Counted from the first letter of the stretch, positions 1 through 8,390 are shown. The stretch: DNA of 64,000 bases from CAVVNN01 sp963838035 (GCA_963838035.1 CAWIPM010000010.1:1-64000), one strand, 5' to 3'. Numbers and translations: made by a program. Notes: generated from the letters alone by a model not told the origin.

Positions 1-1
1 C

Positions 2-226
2 TTCATCGCGGTCGTCGGCGAGCCAACCGATGTCGCGGTCGACTCTCTCGGCAACGTGGCCCCGCCACCGCCCCCCCCGGGAGCCGAACCGATGCCCACG
101 CCTATGCACAACCAGATCCACCCGAGACGTCTCAAGTGTAAGAAGGGCTTCAGGAAGAAGAGGGTCAAGGGCAAGGCGAGGTGCGTGAAAGTCAAGCACC
201 ACAGGCGACACCACGCTCACCATTGA
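2..226 (+). CDS. C-terminal end of a secreted NHL-like repeat protein (start outside window)
   Basis: An open frame enters from the left edge and ends at a TGA at 224-226, giving 74 residues. The first part (VGEPTDVAVDSLGNV) resembles one blade of an NHL-type beta-propeller repeat. It is followed by a run of six prolines and then a Lys/Arg/Cys/His-rich tail containing KCKKGFRKKRVKGKARCVK. Tails with two cysteines set in basic residues are common at the end of large surface proteins in Thermoleophilia (recalled family knowledge). The protein is probably exported and the tail may act at the cell surface. Only the end is visible, so the family call is an inference. Confidence 0.55.
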   Translation, partial: FIAVVGEPTDVAVDSLGNVAPPPPPPGAEPMPTPMHNQIHPRRLKCKKGFRKKRVKGKARCVKVKHHRRHHAHH

Positions 227-696
227 GGACCAGCCATAAGGACGAGTCCCTTCCGATGTGGCGTCCTGTCACCTGCTTTCGCGGGGTTTGCGAGCACGCC
301 GGCGGATGTCGCCCCACTCTCCCGGTTCGGACGAACTCCGAACGCCCCGACCGATGTCCGCCGCACGCTCGCTTCAGCTACCGATTGCGGAAGCGCCGAT
401 CCGTGATCCGGCGCAAATGGTGCTCGTCCGAATGAGGCAGCTGATGAGTGCCGGGCGAGACGACCCCTATTCACTCAGAGGAGGAGCACGGCCGCCGCGA
501 AGAATTGGCGCGGCCCGTCAGACCAGTGGTCGTCGACCGACTTACCTCCGGCCGTCTCGCCCGAACCCGGCGCGACCCTTCGGCCTAGAGGCGATGTAGG
601 CTGGCCCGTCATGGTTGGGCAGGTAGGAGGAGCGATCGCCGCCCGTCGCTTGGCACCCGCCCTCTCCTCGCCGCAACTTGCCTCCTCGCCGTCCTC
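227..696. other. Intergenic stretch, no supported gene
   Basis: This 470-base stretch separates the tail of the surface protein from the serpin. Short overlapping frames exist on both strands, but none has a convincing ribosome binding site, domain or codon pattern. Positions 587-696 stay open in the serpin frame and encode a hydrophobic run (LLAATCLLAVLVAA) that looks like a signal peptide for that gene, but there is no ATG, GTG or TTG in frame before 697. Confidence 0.5.
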
Positions 697-1914
697 GTGG
701 CGGCTGGAGGCGGCACCCTCGTAACGAGCACCAGCCAGGCCAAGACCCACAAGCACCCCGCTGCCTCATCGCACACGACTTTCACCCCGTCGGTTGCCAC
801 GAGCGCGTTCGGGCTCGACCTTATGCGCGCGCAGGGGCCGGGGAACCTCGTCCTCTCGCCCGACAGCGTCGAGGCGGCGCTGGCTATGACAGGGACGGGG
901 GCCGCGGGGACGACCGCGGTGCAGATCGCTCGGACGCTTCACCTAAAGGGACCGTCCGCCTTCCCCGCTGTCGGTGATCTTCAGCGCGCGATCGCCGCTG
1001 GAGGGGCAGCGGCGGCGGTCGGTGACCCCGAAGCACCCACCCTCTCGATCGCCAACGGTCTCTTCCTCCAACAGGGATTCCCCGTCGAGCAACCGTTCCT
1101 CTCCGGCCTGCAGGAACACTTCGGCGCTGCCCCTGAAACGGTTGACTTCAGAGGCGATCCAACCGGTTCGGTGGAAGCCGTCAACACCTGGGCCAGCGAT
1201 CACACCGAAGGGCTCATCCCCCGGCTCCTCCTCGAACCGCTGCCTGTGGAAACGCGGCTCGTGCTGGCCAATGCGGTCTATCTCAAGGCGAGCTGGCTTC
1301 ACCCGTTCATGCACAGGGACACGGCGCTCGCTCCCTTCTACAACGGCCGCCGCAGCACGCCCGTCGAGTTCATGCATGAGACCTCATACCTGCGCTATGG
1401 CTCCGGCCGCGGCTATCAAGCTGTCGAGCTGCCCTATCGCGCCTCGACGCTCTCCCTACTGGCCGTGCTGCCGGGGAAGGGGAAGAGCCTCGGCGCCCTC
1501 CTGCACCACCTCGGCGCCAGGGAGCTCGCCCGGATCGTGCACGGCCTCTCTCCCAGGGAGGTCGCACTCAGCCTGCCCCGCTTCGATCTCAGCACACAGG
1601 TGAGCCTTATCGACGCTCTGAAATCTCTGGGCATGACCCTACCCTTCAGTGAATCGGCGGACTTCTCGCGCATCACGGCGACAGAAGCACTGAGGATCGC
1701 CGTCGTCGAGCACGCCGCCGACTTCAAGGTCGATGAGAAGGGAACGGTTGCCGCGGCGGCGACGGCAGTTGGCGCTGAAGCCTTCTCAGGACCCCCAGCT
1801 CCCCAAGTCACCTTCAACGCCCACCGCCCGTTCCTGTTCTTCCTGCGCGACGACCGAACCGGCGCAGTCCTGTTCGCGGGCCGGCTGGCCAACCCGGCAT
1901 CCGCGGGCGCATAG
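697..1914 (+). CDS. Serpin-family serine protease inhibitor
   Basis: The 405-residue product has the serpin fold signature: an N-terminal NLVLSPDSVEAALAM block, the breach/hinge segment and a C-terminal FNAHRPFLFFLRDD block with GAVLFAGRLANP. Serpins trap serine or cysteine proteases by loop cleavage and insertion. Counting from the hinge glutamate (E347 as P17; KGT then small Ala-rich residues) puts P1-P1' at Phe363-Ser364, which suggests inhibition of chymotrypsin-like enzymes. The small residues at P15-P9 fit an inhibitory rather than a non-inhibitory serpin. The start is uncertain: GTG 697 falls just after a signal-peptide-like stretch that is open in frame back to 587 but lacks a usual start codon, so the true start may be CTG 601 or the leader may be damaged. 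It is probably secreted. Confidence 0.85.
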   Translation: MAAGGGTLVTSTSQAKTHKHPAASSHTTFTPSVATSAFGLDLMRAQGPGNLVLSPDSVEAALAMTGTGAAGTTAVQIARTLHLKGPSAFPAVGDLQRAIAAGGAAAAVGDPEAPTLSIANGLFLQQGFPVEQPFLSGLQEHFGAAPETVDFRGDPTGSVEAVNTWASDHTEGLIPRLLLEPLPVETRLVLANAVYLKASWLHPFMHRDTALAPFYNGRRSTPVEFMHETSYLRYGSGRGYQAVELPYRASTLSLLAVLPGKGKSLGALLHHLGARELARIVHGLSPREVALSLPRFDLSTQVSLIDALKSLGMTLPFSESADFSRITATEALRIAVVEHAADFKVDEKGTVAAAATAVGAEAFSGPPAPQVTFNAHRPFLFFLRDDRTGAVLFAGRLANPASAGA

Positions 1915-2146
1915 AACTCGGCGCATCAGGTCCCCGGAAAGATCTACGGGCGAAGGTCGGTAAGGACATTGCCCCTGACTCAGCTTGGAGCGATCGAGCG
2001 GCTATCCCTTTGTGTGATTTGCGAGCACCTGCTGAGCTCCACTTGAGATGCCCGGTTTGGACGAAAACCGACAGTGCTCGCCCGGATGATTCCTATCGAG
2101 GGACGATCTTGAGCGGTCCGCGGGAAGTTGCCCCGCGACCCGTGCC

Positions 2147-3391
2147 CTACCTGAAGGCGCCGAACTCGGCGCTCGCCTGGCGTTCTGCCGATGAGGAGGA
2201 GCTGTGGTGGGGCTTTGGCGAGGAGGTGGCCAAGGTGCCGCTCGAGCTGCTCGTTCCGGATGAGGTGCTTTGAGACGGGGTGGTTTCGCTGGAGGCGAAC
2301 GGGCTGAACCGACGTTCGGCTTCTTGATTGGCGCTTTCCGTCGAGGTGGTGCCCTGGGCGGCGGCTGAGCGCGTCTTGGAGCCGGTGTGCCGGCCGCCGC
2401 CACTGCCCGCGCCGCTGGCGGGTGTGCGGACAGCGGCGGCGGAGGGGGCGGGCTGGGTGTAGGAGGCGGTGGCGCTGCCGGCCTGTGGTGGGGGAGCGAG
2501 GGTGCGGCGCTGTGCCGGCGGGGGCTTGGTGGGGTGGGCGGCGATCAGGCCACCGACTCCGGGACCGACTACGCCGCTTGCCATGCAAGCCAGGACGGCG
2601 GCCCCGCAGACCCCTGCGGTGCGGGCGGCGCCCGAGGCCGCTGCGCCCATCCCCGGCTCCGCACCGCCGCCCGCCAGGAAGCGGCGTGCCAGCTCGTGGG
2701 TACGCGCGATCACGCCGCCGAGCCCGCGGCCGGCGCTGTCGACGAGGGCCTCGAAGCCGGCTGGCAGGTCGACGCCGCAGCCTCCCTCGGTGGCGATCGA
2801 GATCCAGGCTGCGAGGCCGATCTCGATCGCCAGCGCGTCTGCGTCCTCGGCCCCGAGCAGGATCTGCAGGCGCTCCAGCGCGGCGCGATGGCGACGGGCG
2901 GCTTTCGATTTGTCCCAGTCGAGCAGCCTTCCGACCTGGCGCACCGAGAGGCCCTCGAAGTAGGTCAGCTCGATCACCTTGCGCTCGTCGAGCGGCAGGC
3001 GGTCGACGGCGTCCTGGATGCGACAGTGGCGATCGCTTCGCAGCACCTCCTCCTCGGGGGTCGCTACGGCGCGATCTTCGAAGGCGATCCCGTCGTCGAT
3101 TGAGATCACCGCCGGGGAGTCGTGCTCGGACTTGAGCAGGTTCTGGGTGCGCCGCCAGGCGCAGTTGATCAGCCAGCCGACCGGGCTTTCGATCTGATCG
3201 CCGGCGGCGAGGTGGCGGGTGTACTCCAGGCGCGCCCGCGCCAGCAGGTCGGCGCGGTTGCGCTCGATGAAGCCCGGCGAGATGCCCCTGCGGCGCAGCA
3301 GCTGGCTGAAGCCGAGCTCGGCCGCCTCGAGCTCGGATCGACTCAACTCCTCTGCCGCGCTAGCTGCGCGCATCGCCACCAATGGTCCCAC
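2147..3391 (-). CDS. Sigma-70 family (ECF-like) factor with C-terminal membrane segment and Ser/Pro tail
   Basis: This 414-residue protein has three visible parts. Residues about 30-90 look like sigma region 2. Residues about 130-182 (LPLDERKVIELTYFEGLSVR and onward) are a good region 4 helix-turn-helix. Residues about 254-286 form a Gly/Ala-rich hydrophobic segment that could cross the membrane. The last ~125 residues are Pro/Ser/Thr-rich and low in complexity, as expected of an exported linker. A sigma factor tied to the membrane could act without a separate anti-sigma factor. The start is either ATG 3391 or the in-frame ATG at 3373. It is divergent from the lipoprotein and cell-wall hydrolase, which share its ~200 bp upstream region and are plausible targets. 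Function beyond sigma activity is inference. Confidence 0.7.
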   Translation of the reverse strand: MGPLVAMRAASAAEELSRSELEAAELGFSQLLRRRGISPGFIERNRADLLARARLEYTRHLAAGDQIESPVGWLINCAWRRTQNLLKSEHDSPAVISIDDGIAFEDRAVATPEEEVLRSDRHCRIQDAVDRLPLDERKVIELTYFEGLSVRQVGRLLDWDKSKAARRHRAALERLQILLGAEDADALAIEIGLAAWISIATEGGCGVDLPAGFEALVDSAGRGLGGVIARTHELARRFLAGGGAEPGMGAAASGAARTAGVCGAAVLACMASGVVGPGVGGLIAAHPTKPPPAQRRTLAPPPQAGSATASYTQPAPSAAAVRTPASGAGSGGGRHTGSKTRSAAAQGTTSTESANQEAERRFSPFASSETTPSQSTSSGTSSSSGTLATSSPKPHHSSSSSAERQASAEFGAFR

Positions 3392-3593
3392 TCATCGAGC
3401 GTTTCGCAAGGTGCCTCGACCGCGGCGAGCGGGGCTCGTCGCGACGGGTTGCCGTTCCCCGCCCAGATCGAGGCCGATCGCTCGCGTGACGCACGGGCAT
3501 CGATCTCCCTGTCCATGCCGGGGCGCGCCTGTCTCATCTTCCTGGCGAATCGAGTCAGCCGCAGCTCGCCGCGGACAGCAAGGCCGCAAAGCA

Positions 3594-4082
3594 ATGTCGC
3601 GGCTAGACCACATTCACTGTCGCTGGGCCCGCCTGGCGTTGGCAAGCGCGGGGGCGCTCGCCGCGCTGCTCGCGGGCTGCGGAGTCAACGGGAGCAGCAG
3701 GGGTGCGCCAGCCGAGCCGGCACGGCTCGTTATCGGCGGGCGGGCCGCGCCGCTGCGACCCAAACAGCTGCGGGCGGTCGGTAAGGCCGCCTGGTGCTTT
3801 GCGCGCAGCTACGCCGCCGCGATCCACAACCCGGCCGCGGTGACGGTCAGGGACGCGACGCCAGGCTTGAAAGGCGAGCTGCGTGCGCTGCGCGCTCGGC
3901 TGCCGGGGCCACCCGCCGAGTCGGCGCCACGGCTCCTCTCTGTCGGGCTCGATCCGCGCGCTCCAGATGAGGTGGAAGCGACGATCGCCCTCAAGCAAGG
4001 TGGCGAAGCGCCCTTCCCGATCGTCTTCGTCCTGCGCCTGAGCGGCGGGCGCTGGCTAGCCACAGCGCTGCCGGGCAACTGA
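3594..4082 (+). CDS. Small lipoprotein of the integrated element
   Basis: The 162-residue product has a basic N-terminus, a hydrophobic segment and the lipobox LLAGC with the lipid-modified cysteine at residue 29, so it should be lipidated by Lgt and anchored outside the membrane. The rest (about 130 residues) has no family I recognise. It ends in a stretch resembling the beta-strands of immunity or transfer-associated accessory proteins (IVFVLRLSGGRWLATALP). ATG 3594 was chosen because it starts directly before the signal peptide. The longer upstream reading frame lies antisense to the sigma factor start. It lies 11 bases before the transglycosylase gene and is probably co-transcribed with it as part of a conjugation module. 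Confidence 0.65.
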   Translation: MSRLDHIHCRWARLALASAGALAALLAGCGVNGSSRGAPAEPARLVIGGRAAPLRPKQLRAVGKAAWCFARSYAAAIHNPAAVTVRDATPGLKGELRALRARLPGPPAESAPRLLSVGLDPRAPDEVEATIALKQGGEAPFPIVFVLRLSGGRWLATALPGN

Positions 4083-4093
4083 GAGGCGGGCGA

Positions 4094-5095
4094 ATGGAGG
4101 CATCGCAAGCTCGCACGACCCATCTCCCGCTCCCGCTGATCGGGATTCCGATCGGCGCCCTGGCGGCGCTGATCTGTCTGCCGGTCTGCGTCGCCCTGCT
4201 CTTCGGCGGCGGCGCCAGCTGTGGCGGCGCGGGCTCGGTCGGCTCGGTACAGGGGGTGCCGGCGCGGCTGATCCCAATCTATGAGCAGGCCGCGAGGAAG
4301 TACGGGCTCGGCGCCCAAGGCCCCTCGATCCTGGCCGCGATCAACAAGGTCGAGACCGACTTCGGCGCCAACACCGGCACCTCCTCGGCAGGCGCGATCG
4401 GCTGGATGCAGTTCGAGCCCGAAAGCTGGGCGACCTACGGCGTCGACGCCAACCACGACGGCCGCAAGGATCCCTACGACCCCTGGGACGCGATCTTCGC
4501 GGCGGCGCACCTGCTGGGAGCCGCCGGCGCGCCGGGCGACTGGCACGGCGCGATCTTCACCTACAACCACGCCGGATGGTACGTCGCCGAGGTTCTCGCT
4601 GATGCGAAGCGTTTCCAGGCGGCGACGAGCGTGCAGATCGCCGGGTTCGGGACCGCCTGCGCCGCTGCCGCCTCCGGCCCGGCGCTGCGGTTGATGGTCG
4701 CCGAGGCCGATCGGATCGACGCCCTGCACTTGGCCTACGTCTGGGGCGGCTCGCACGGGCAATCGCCGACCCCGGCCAACGGCCCCTTCGATTGCTCCTC
4801 CGCGGTCAGCCACCTGCTCCAGGTCGGGGGCTTCGCCAACCCGACGATGGACACGACCGCCCTGGTGCGCTGGGGCGAACCAGGCCCCGGGCGCGCGGTG
4901 ACGATCCACGTCAAGCCCTACGGGCCGCAGGCGCACACCTTCATCGAGTTCATGCCCGGCGTGACGCCCCCGAGCGAGCGCTACTGGGGCACTTCTGACT
5001 CCAACCCCAACGGCGGTCCGGGCTGGATCCCCCAGAGTGCCTTCTCCGCCAGCTACCTGGCCGGCTTTCAGCTGCGCCACCCGCCGGGCCTTTGA
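4094..5095 (+). CDS. Bifunctional lytic transglycosylase / NlpC-P60-like peptidase (VirB1-type)
   Basis: This 333-residue enzyme has one membrane segment (residues 13-38), an SLT_2-type lytic transglycosylase domain (about 55-165; catalytic Glu87 in INKVETDFG, followed by SSAGAIGWMQF and the YNHAGWYV motif) and a C-terminal cysteine peptidase domain (Cys234 in PFDCSS, likely His281 in AHTFIEF) typical of NlpC/P60. Such enzymes open peptidoglycan for conjugation machinery. It follows the lipoprotein by 11 bases and lies close to xis and int, so it is taken as a transfer gene of the element. Its transglycosylase domain is a clear paralog of the chromosomal enzyme at 26241-27884. Whether the rest of a type IV secretion system exists to the left cannot be seen. 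Confidence 0.85.
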   Translation: MEASQARTTHLPLPLIGIPIGALAALICLPVCVALLFGGGASCGGAGSVGSVQGVPARLIPIYEQAARKYGLGAQGPSILAAINKVETDFGANTGTSSAGAIGWMQFEPESWATYGVDANHDGRKDPYDPWDAIFAAAHLLGAAGAPGDWHGAIFTYNHAGWYVAEVLADAKRFQAATSVQIAGFGTACAAAASGPALRLMVAEADRIDALHLAYVWGGSHGQSPTPANGPFDCSSAVSHLLQVGGFANPTMDTTALVRWGEPGPGRAVTIHVKPYGPQAHTFIEFMPGVTPPSERYWGTSDSNPNGGPGWIPQSAFSASYLAGFQLRHPPGL

Positions 5096-5126
5096 GGGAG
5101 CGGGCCTTTGAGGAGAGGAGCACATC

Positions 5127-5348
5127 ATGGCGACCGAGACGCAGCTGCACTTCTCGCGTGAGGACCTTCTGACGGCAACCGAGGTCGCCCAAATCCTGCG
5201 CGTCAAGCGCACGACCGCCCTCGACTACATGCGCCGGGGGATCGTTCCCGCCTGCAAGATCGGGCGGCGCTGGTACTCGCCGAAGCAGCTGCTTGACAGT
5301 TATCTTGACGGCCTCTTCGACGCCCCTTGGTCAAGATCAGGCGGCTAG
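5127..5348 (+). CDS. Excisionase-family helix-turn-helix protein
   Basis: The 73-residue protein has the small MerR/excisionase-like winged helix (LLTATEVAQILRVKRTTALD, then GIVPACKIGRRWYSPKQLLDSYL), the common form of recombination directionality factors and helix_turn_helix_17 proteins. A good ribosome binding site (GGAGAGGAG) precedes ATG 5127. It is convergent with the integrase and their 3' ends overlap by 12 bases, the usual xis/int pairing at the end of actinobacterial integrative elements. It probably binds the attachment region at 6.6-6.75 kb and steers the integrase toward excision. That role is inferred from position and fold. Confidence 0.8.
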   Translation: MATETQLHFSREDLLTATEVAQILRVKRTTALDYMRRGIVPACKIGRRWYSPKQLLDSYLDGLFDAPWSRSGG

Positions 5349-6509
5349 TGCCAGCTCCTCACCCTCCTCGTGCCCGTTGAAGATCGCCGTCAGCTTCGCG
5401 GCGTCTGACGGGCGCGGCTTCGAGTGCAGGTATCGCTCGGTCGTGGTCAGCGCCGAGTGACCCATCATCTCCTTTACGGCGACGAGGTCGAAGCGGCGGA
5501 TCGCCAGGCTTCCGAAGGTGTGGCGGAGGTCGTGGAAGCGTCGTACCCGAACCTGCGCCTTCTCTTGGGCGCGGTTGAAGCGGTAACGAACTGACGAGCC
5601 ATCGAGCGGGTCGCCATCCGGGCGGCAGAAGACAAAGTCCTCGCGGCCCCTGAAGTGATCGCGCGCCCTCTGTCGCTCGAACTCCGCGATCGCCTGCTCG
5701 GCGAGCGGCACCGTCCGAGCGCGCCTTGACTTCGTGCTCGTCTCTTGGCCGGCCGAGATCGAGCGTGAGACGATCAGCACACCACCCTCGAGGTCGACGT
5801 CGGACCAGCGCAGCGCCACCACCTCGCCGAGTCGCAGGCCGGTGCAGGCCGCAATGGTGAAGAGCGCCGCGTCCTGTTCGTTGATCCGGCGCCACTCCCG
5901 CTCGGTCCGAGCGGAGTAGTTCGAGTGCGCGTAGCCTCCCTTCCCTCGGTGCAAACCTGCGCGGGCAGCTCGGGCTATGGCGCGGATCTCGTCCGGCTCG
6001 AACGTTTCGATCGGCTTCGCTCCGTCTTCCGGGCGCTTCGTCGTGCCGGCGAATGGGTTGCTTGGCAGCCCGAAGCTGTCCTCGCGCCGGGCAAACTCGA
6101 ACATCGCGTGAAGGATCTGGCGATGGATGTGCCGGTAGCCCGCGAGGGTCGAGGGCTTGACGCGCTTCTCGGTCTCCAGGTAGACGAGCCAAGCGTCAAC
6201 CGCCTCGGGAAAGAGCGCTTGTGGGCGAGAGGGCTCCCCGAGCCTCAGTTTGGTTTCGTGAGCCTCGATCACGGCAGCCATCAGGGGGTATGCCCGACGC
6301 TCGTCCAGGTAGCCCCTGCGGACCCGCCCTCGCCGGGGAACCCACTCACCGGTCGAGTCGAGTTCGACCCAGGCAGCTCCCAGCCGGTGCCGTCGCTGCG
6401 CGCGCTTCAGATCGCGCCACCTCGCTTCGTAGAACGGCTTGCCCTTGTGGGCCCTGACGTGCAAGAAGCCCTTGCCTGCTGCAACGCCGTCCGGTAGATC
6501 CGTTGCCAT
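5337..6509 (-). CDS. Tyrosine recombinase / integrase
   Basis: The 390-residue protein has an N-terminal arm-type binding region, a SAM-like core-binding domain (FPEAVDAWLVYLETEKRVKP) and a catalytic domain with the full residue set: Arg226 (CTGLRLGEV), Lys260, His326 and Arg329 (HDLRHTF), His351 (MGHSALTTTE) and nucleophile Tyr360 (ERYLHSKP). ATG 6509 was chosen because GGAGG lies 8 bases upstream. An open frame runs further to 6674 but crosses the tandem repeats at 6601-6624, which are better read as recombinase arm sites. It sits next to the tRNA fragment at 6710-6751, so it most likely inserted the element at the 3' end of that tRNA. It looks intact. Confidence 0.92.
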   Translation of the reverse strand: MATDLPDGVAAGKGFLHVRAHKGKPFYEARWRDLKRAQRRHRLGAAWVELDSTGEWVPRRGRVRRGYLDERRAYPLMAAVIEAHETKLRLGEPSRPQALFPEAVDAWLVYLETEKRVKPSTLAGYRHIHRQILHAMFEFARREDSFGLPSNPFAGTTKRPEDGAKPIETFEPDEIRAIARAARAGLHRGKGGYAHSNYSARTEREWRRINEQDAALFTIAACTGLRLGEVVALRWSDVDLEGGVLIVSRSISAGQETSTKSRRARTVPLAEQAIAEFERQRARDHFRGREDFVFCRPDGDPLDGSSVRYRFNRAQEKAQVRVRRFHDLRHTFGSLAIRRFDLVAVKEMMGHSALTTTERYLHSKPRPSDAAKLTAIFNGHEEGEELALAA

Positions 6510-6600
6510 TTCTGCCACCTCCGTCTGTCTGAAGGACCCCAGTTGACTGTCTTGTCCAAGCAATCGCCTTTTTGCATCGGGGTCCTTCATGCGGCGGCGA

Positions 6601-6624
6601 TTTGGGCACCACTTTGGGCACCAA
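6601..6624 (+). repeat. Tandem 12-bp direct repeat, candidate integrase arm site
   Basis: Two adjacent copies read TTTGGGCACCAC and TTTGGGCACCAA with a period of 12. They lie between the integrase start and the tRNA fragment, where arm-type sites of tyrosine recombinases are usually found. Similar repeats occur near the two other tRNA fragments of this window (50664-50687 and 52854-52875). Confidence 0.6.
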
Positions 6625-6709
6625 TGCCGCCAGCCCCAGCCTGATCGAAACTGCGCTTCCCTAAACCAGCTCACGCACGACTATGCTTAATAGCAGGCAC
6701 TTTTCGCAC

Positions 6710-6751
6710 CTTTTAAGCCGCGCGGCCCGGGTTCGAGTCCCGGCGGGGGCA
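6710..6751 (+). other. 3' fragment of a tRNA gene (Lys-like, TTT loop): integration attachment site
   Basis: The bases fold as the 3' half of a tRNA: anticodon loop CTTTTAA, 3' anticodon strand GCCGC, T stem CCGGG/CCCGG around the loop TTCGAGT, acceptor strand CGGGGGC and discriminator A at 6751. No matching 5' half (an acceptor GCCCCCG and D arm) exists in the 80 bases upstream, so this is not a working tRNA. A break at the anticodon loop next to an integrase is the usual product of integration into a tRNA 3' end. The intact copy should lie at the other end of the element, to the left of the window. Confidence 0.75.
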
Positions 6752-6830
6752 TCAGGCGACTGCTTTTTGGGAGCCGCTGGCCTCCTGAAGCCGCCCAGGG
6801 CGGGGTACAGCGACGCCGTAGGATGAGAGC

Positions 6831-7400
6831 GTGTCGCTCCTGCAGAATGCGATCGTCGGCTGCTGGGTCGCCTTCTTCGCCTTCTGGGCGATCAGGGCGC
6901 TGAGGACGAAGCGCACGGTGCAGACGCTGCCGCTGGCATCGCGGCTCACCCACGCGCTTCCTGTTTTGATCGGTACCTGGCTTCTGCTGAAGGGGACTTC
7001 CGATCCCGGCCCGCTCGGTGATCGAGCCCTCCCGCACACCGAGGCGCTCGCTGCGGCTGGCCTCGCGATCACGCTGGGCGGTCTGGCGCTGGCTGTTTGG
7101 GCGAGGATCGCCCTGGGCGGCAACTGGAGTGGCCAGGTCACCTTCAAGGAGGACCACGAGCTGGTTCGGCATGGCCCGTACGCCCACGTCCGCCACCCGA
7201 TCTACAGCGCCATCCTGCTGATGCTCGCGGGCACAGCGATCGCGATCGGGACGCTGGGAGGGCTCGTCGGCCTTGCGCTGATTCTGGTCGGCATATGGTT
7301 GAAGCTCGGTCAGGAGGAGGCGCTGATGACGCAGCACTTTCCCTCCGAATACCCGACATATAAGTCGCAGGTCGGCGCGCTGATCCCGCGTCTGCTTTGA
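6831..7400 (+). CDS. Isoprenylcysteine carboxyl methyltransferase (ICMT/PEMT)-family membrane protein
   Basis: The 189-residue protein has about five hydrophobic segments and the C-terminal ICMT/PEMT signature: GGNWSGQVTFKEDHELVRHG, then PYAHVRHPIYSA and a terminal EEALMTQHFPSEYPTYK block. Members transfer methyl groups from S-adenosylmethionine to lipid-like substrates in the membrane. The substrate here is unknown. It starts at GTG 6831, about 80 bases after the tRNA fragment, and is therefore the first chromosomal gene on this side of the element. It is not clearly coupled to the glyoxalase genes downstream. Confidence 0.8.
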   Translation: MSLLQNAIVGCWVAFFAFWAIRALRTKRTVQTLPLASRLTHALPVLIGTWLLLKGTSDPGPLGDRALPHTEALAAAGLAITLGGLALAVWARIALGGNWSGQVTFKEDHELVRHGPYAHVRHPIYSAILLMLAGTAIAIGTLGGLVGLALILVGIWLKLGQEEALMTQHFPSEYPTYKSQVGALIPRLL

Positions 7401-7477
7401 ATGAGTCGAGGTCGCCGCGATGATTCGGGAGGCGCCGCGCGGTCAGAGTCGAAAATCCCGACCGAAGGAGGGACAGG

Positions 7478-7904
7478 ATGGGAACGGGGATGGATTGGAA
7501 GCTCGAGCTGATCGTCGTCCCGGTCGCCGACCTCGACCGCGCCAAGGCCTTCTACATCGAGCGGGTCGGCTTCGACCTGCACGTCGAAGTCAGCGCGGGC
7601 GAAGATTTCCGCGTCGTCCAGCTGACGCCGCGGGGCTCGGCATGCGCGATCGCCCTCATGAAGAACGCCGAGCGGGCGGGTTCTGTGCAGGGGCTCCATC
7701 TGATCGTCGCCGACATCGTACGCTGCGCGATCTGAGCTTCTCGAGCGGGGCGCCGGTGTCAGCGAGCCGTTCCATTTCGTCAACGGCCGGCAGGTGCCGG
7801 GGCCCGATCCCGAGCGCCGCAGCTACAACTCCTTTCTCTCCTTCAGCGACCCGGATGGCAATGGCTGGTTGGTGCAGGAGGTGCTGCCGACGGCCGCAAG
7901 CTGA
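7478..7904 (+). pseudogene. Frameshifted VOC (glyoxalase-fold) protein
   Basis: The reading frame from ATG 7478 encodes a normal vicinal-oxygen-chelate half (LELIVVPVADLDRAKAFYIE, then TPRGSACAIAL and LHLIVADI) but stops at 7735 after about 80 residues. The expected second half continues in another frame from about 7720: LLERGAGVSEPFHF, then NSFLSFSDPDGNGWLVQEVL, ending at a TGA at 7902-7904. A one-base change near 7717-7722 would restore a protein of about 142 residues. A good ribosome binding site (GGAGGGA) precedes the start. Either the gene is recently broken or the sequence has an error here. Function, if restored, would be a small-molecule-binding or dioxygenase-like enzyme. Confidence 0.75.
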
Positions 7905-7988
7905 GCAACGTCGATCCCGACACCGATCAGTTTCGTCCGCTTCACCGGTCTCAACTTATGGAACCCACCACTATGCAGGAGGATTCAG

Positions 7989-8390
7989 ATGACTGAGACA
8001 CAGACAGGCAGCGCCACCAACATCGTCCAGGTGGCGACGACGATGGTCCCCGTCAGTGACCAGGACCGGGCGATCGAGTTCTACACCGAGAAGCTCGGCT
8101 TCGAGAAGCGCTCCGACGTCCCCTTCGGCGACGGCAACCGCTGGGTGGAAGTCGCGCCGCGGGGCGCGACGACGACGATCGCGCTGGTCCAGCCGATGGA
8201 GGGCGAATCGGCCGGGATCGAGTCGCGCGTCGCCCTCGACAGTCGCGACATCGAAGCCGACCACACGACGCTGCGCGATCGCGGCGTCGACGTCGACGCG
8301 GAGGTGGTCCGCATGGGCGGCCCGGTGCCGCCGATGTTCTTCTTCCGCGACCAGGACGGCAACCGGCTGCTGATCGTCGAGCGGAGCTGA
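7989..8390 (+). CDS. VOC-family (glyoxalase/bleomycin-resistance fold) protein
   Basis: This intact 133-residue protein has the VOC beta-alpha-beta modules: MVPVSDQDRAIEFYTEKLGF, VEVAPRGATTTIALVQP, then FFFRDQDGNRLLIVE with the usual C-terminal metal-binding glutamate. AGGAGG sits directly upstream of ATG 7989. It is a relative of the broken copy at 7478-7904. It lies two bases before the probable start of the ECF sigma factor gene, so the two are likely co-transcribed. VOC proteins and DHFR-fold proteins are frequent neighbours of this sigma subfamily. The substrate is unknown. Confidence 0.85.
   Translation: MTETQTGSATNIVQVATTMVPVSDQDRAIEFYTEKLGFEKRSDVPFGDGNRWVEVAPRGATTTIALVQPMEGESAGIESRVALDSRDIEADHTTLRDRGVDVDAEVVRMGGPVPPMFFFRDQDGNRLLIVERS

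Noticed and set aside
6661..6751. Complete tRNA-Lys gene
   Set aside because: Only the 3' half folds; no D arm or matching acceptor 5' strand is present.
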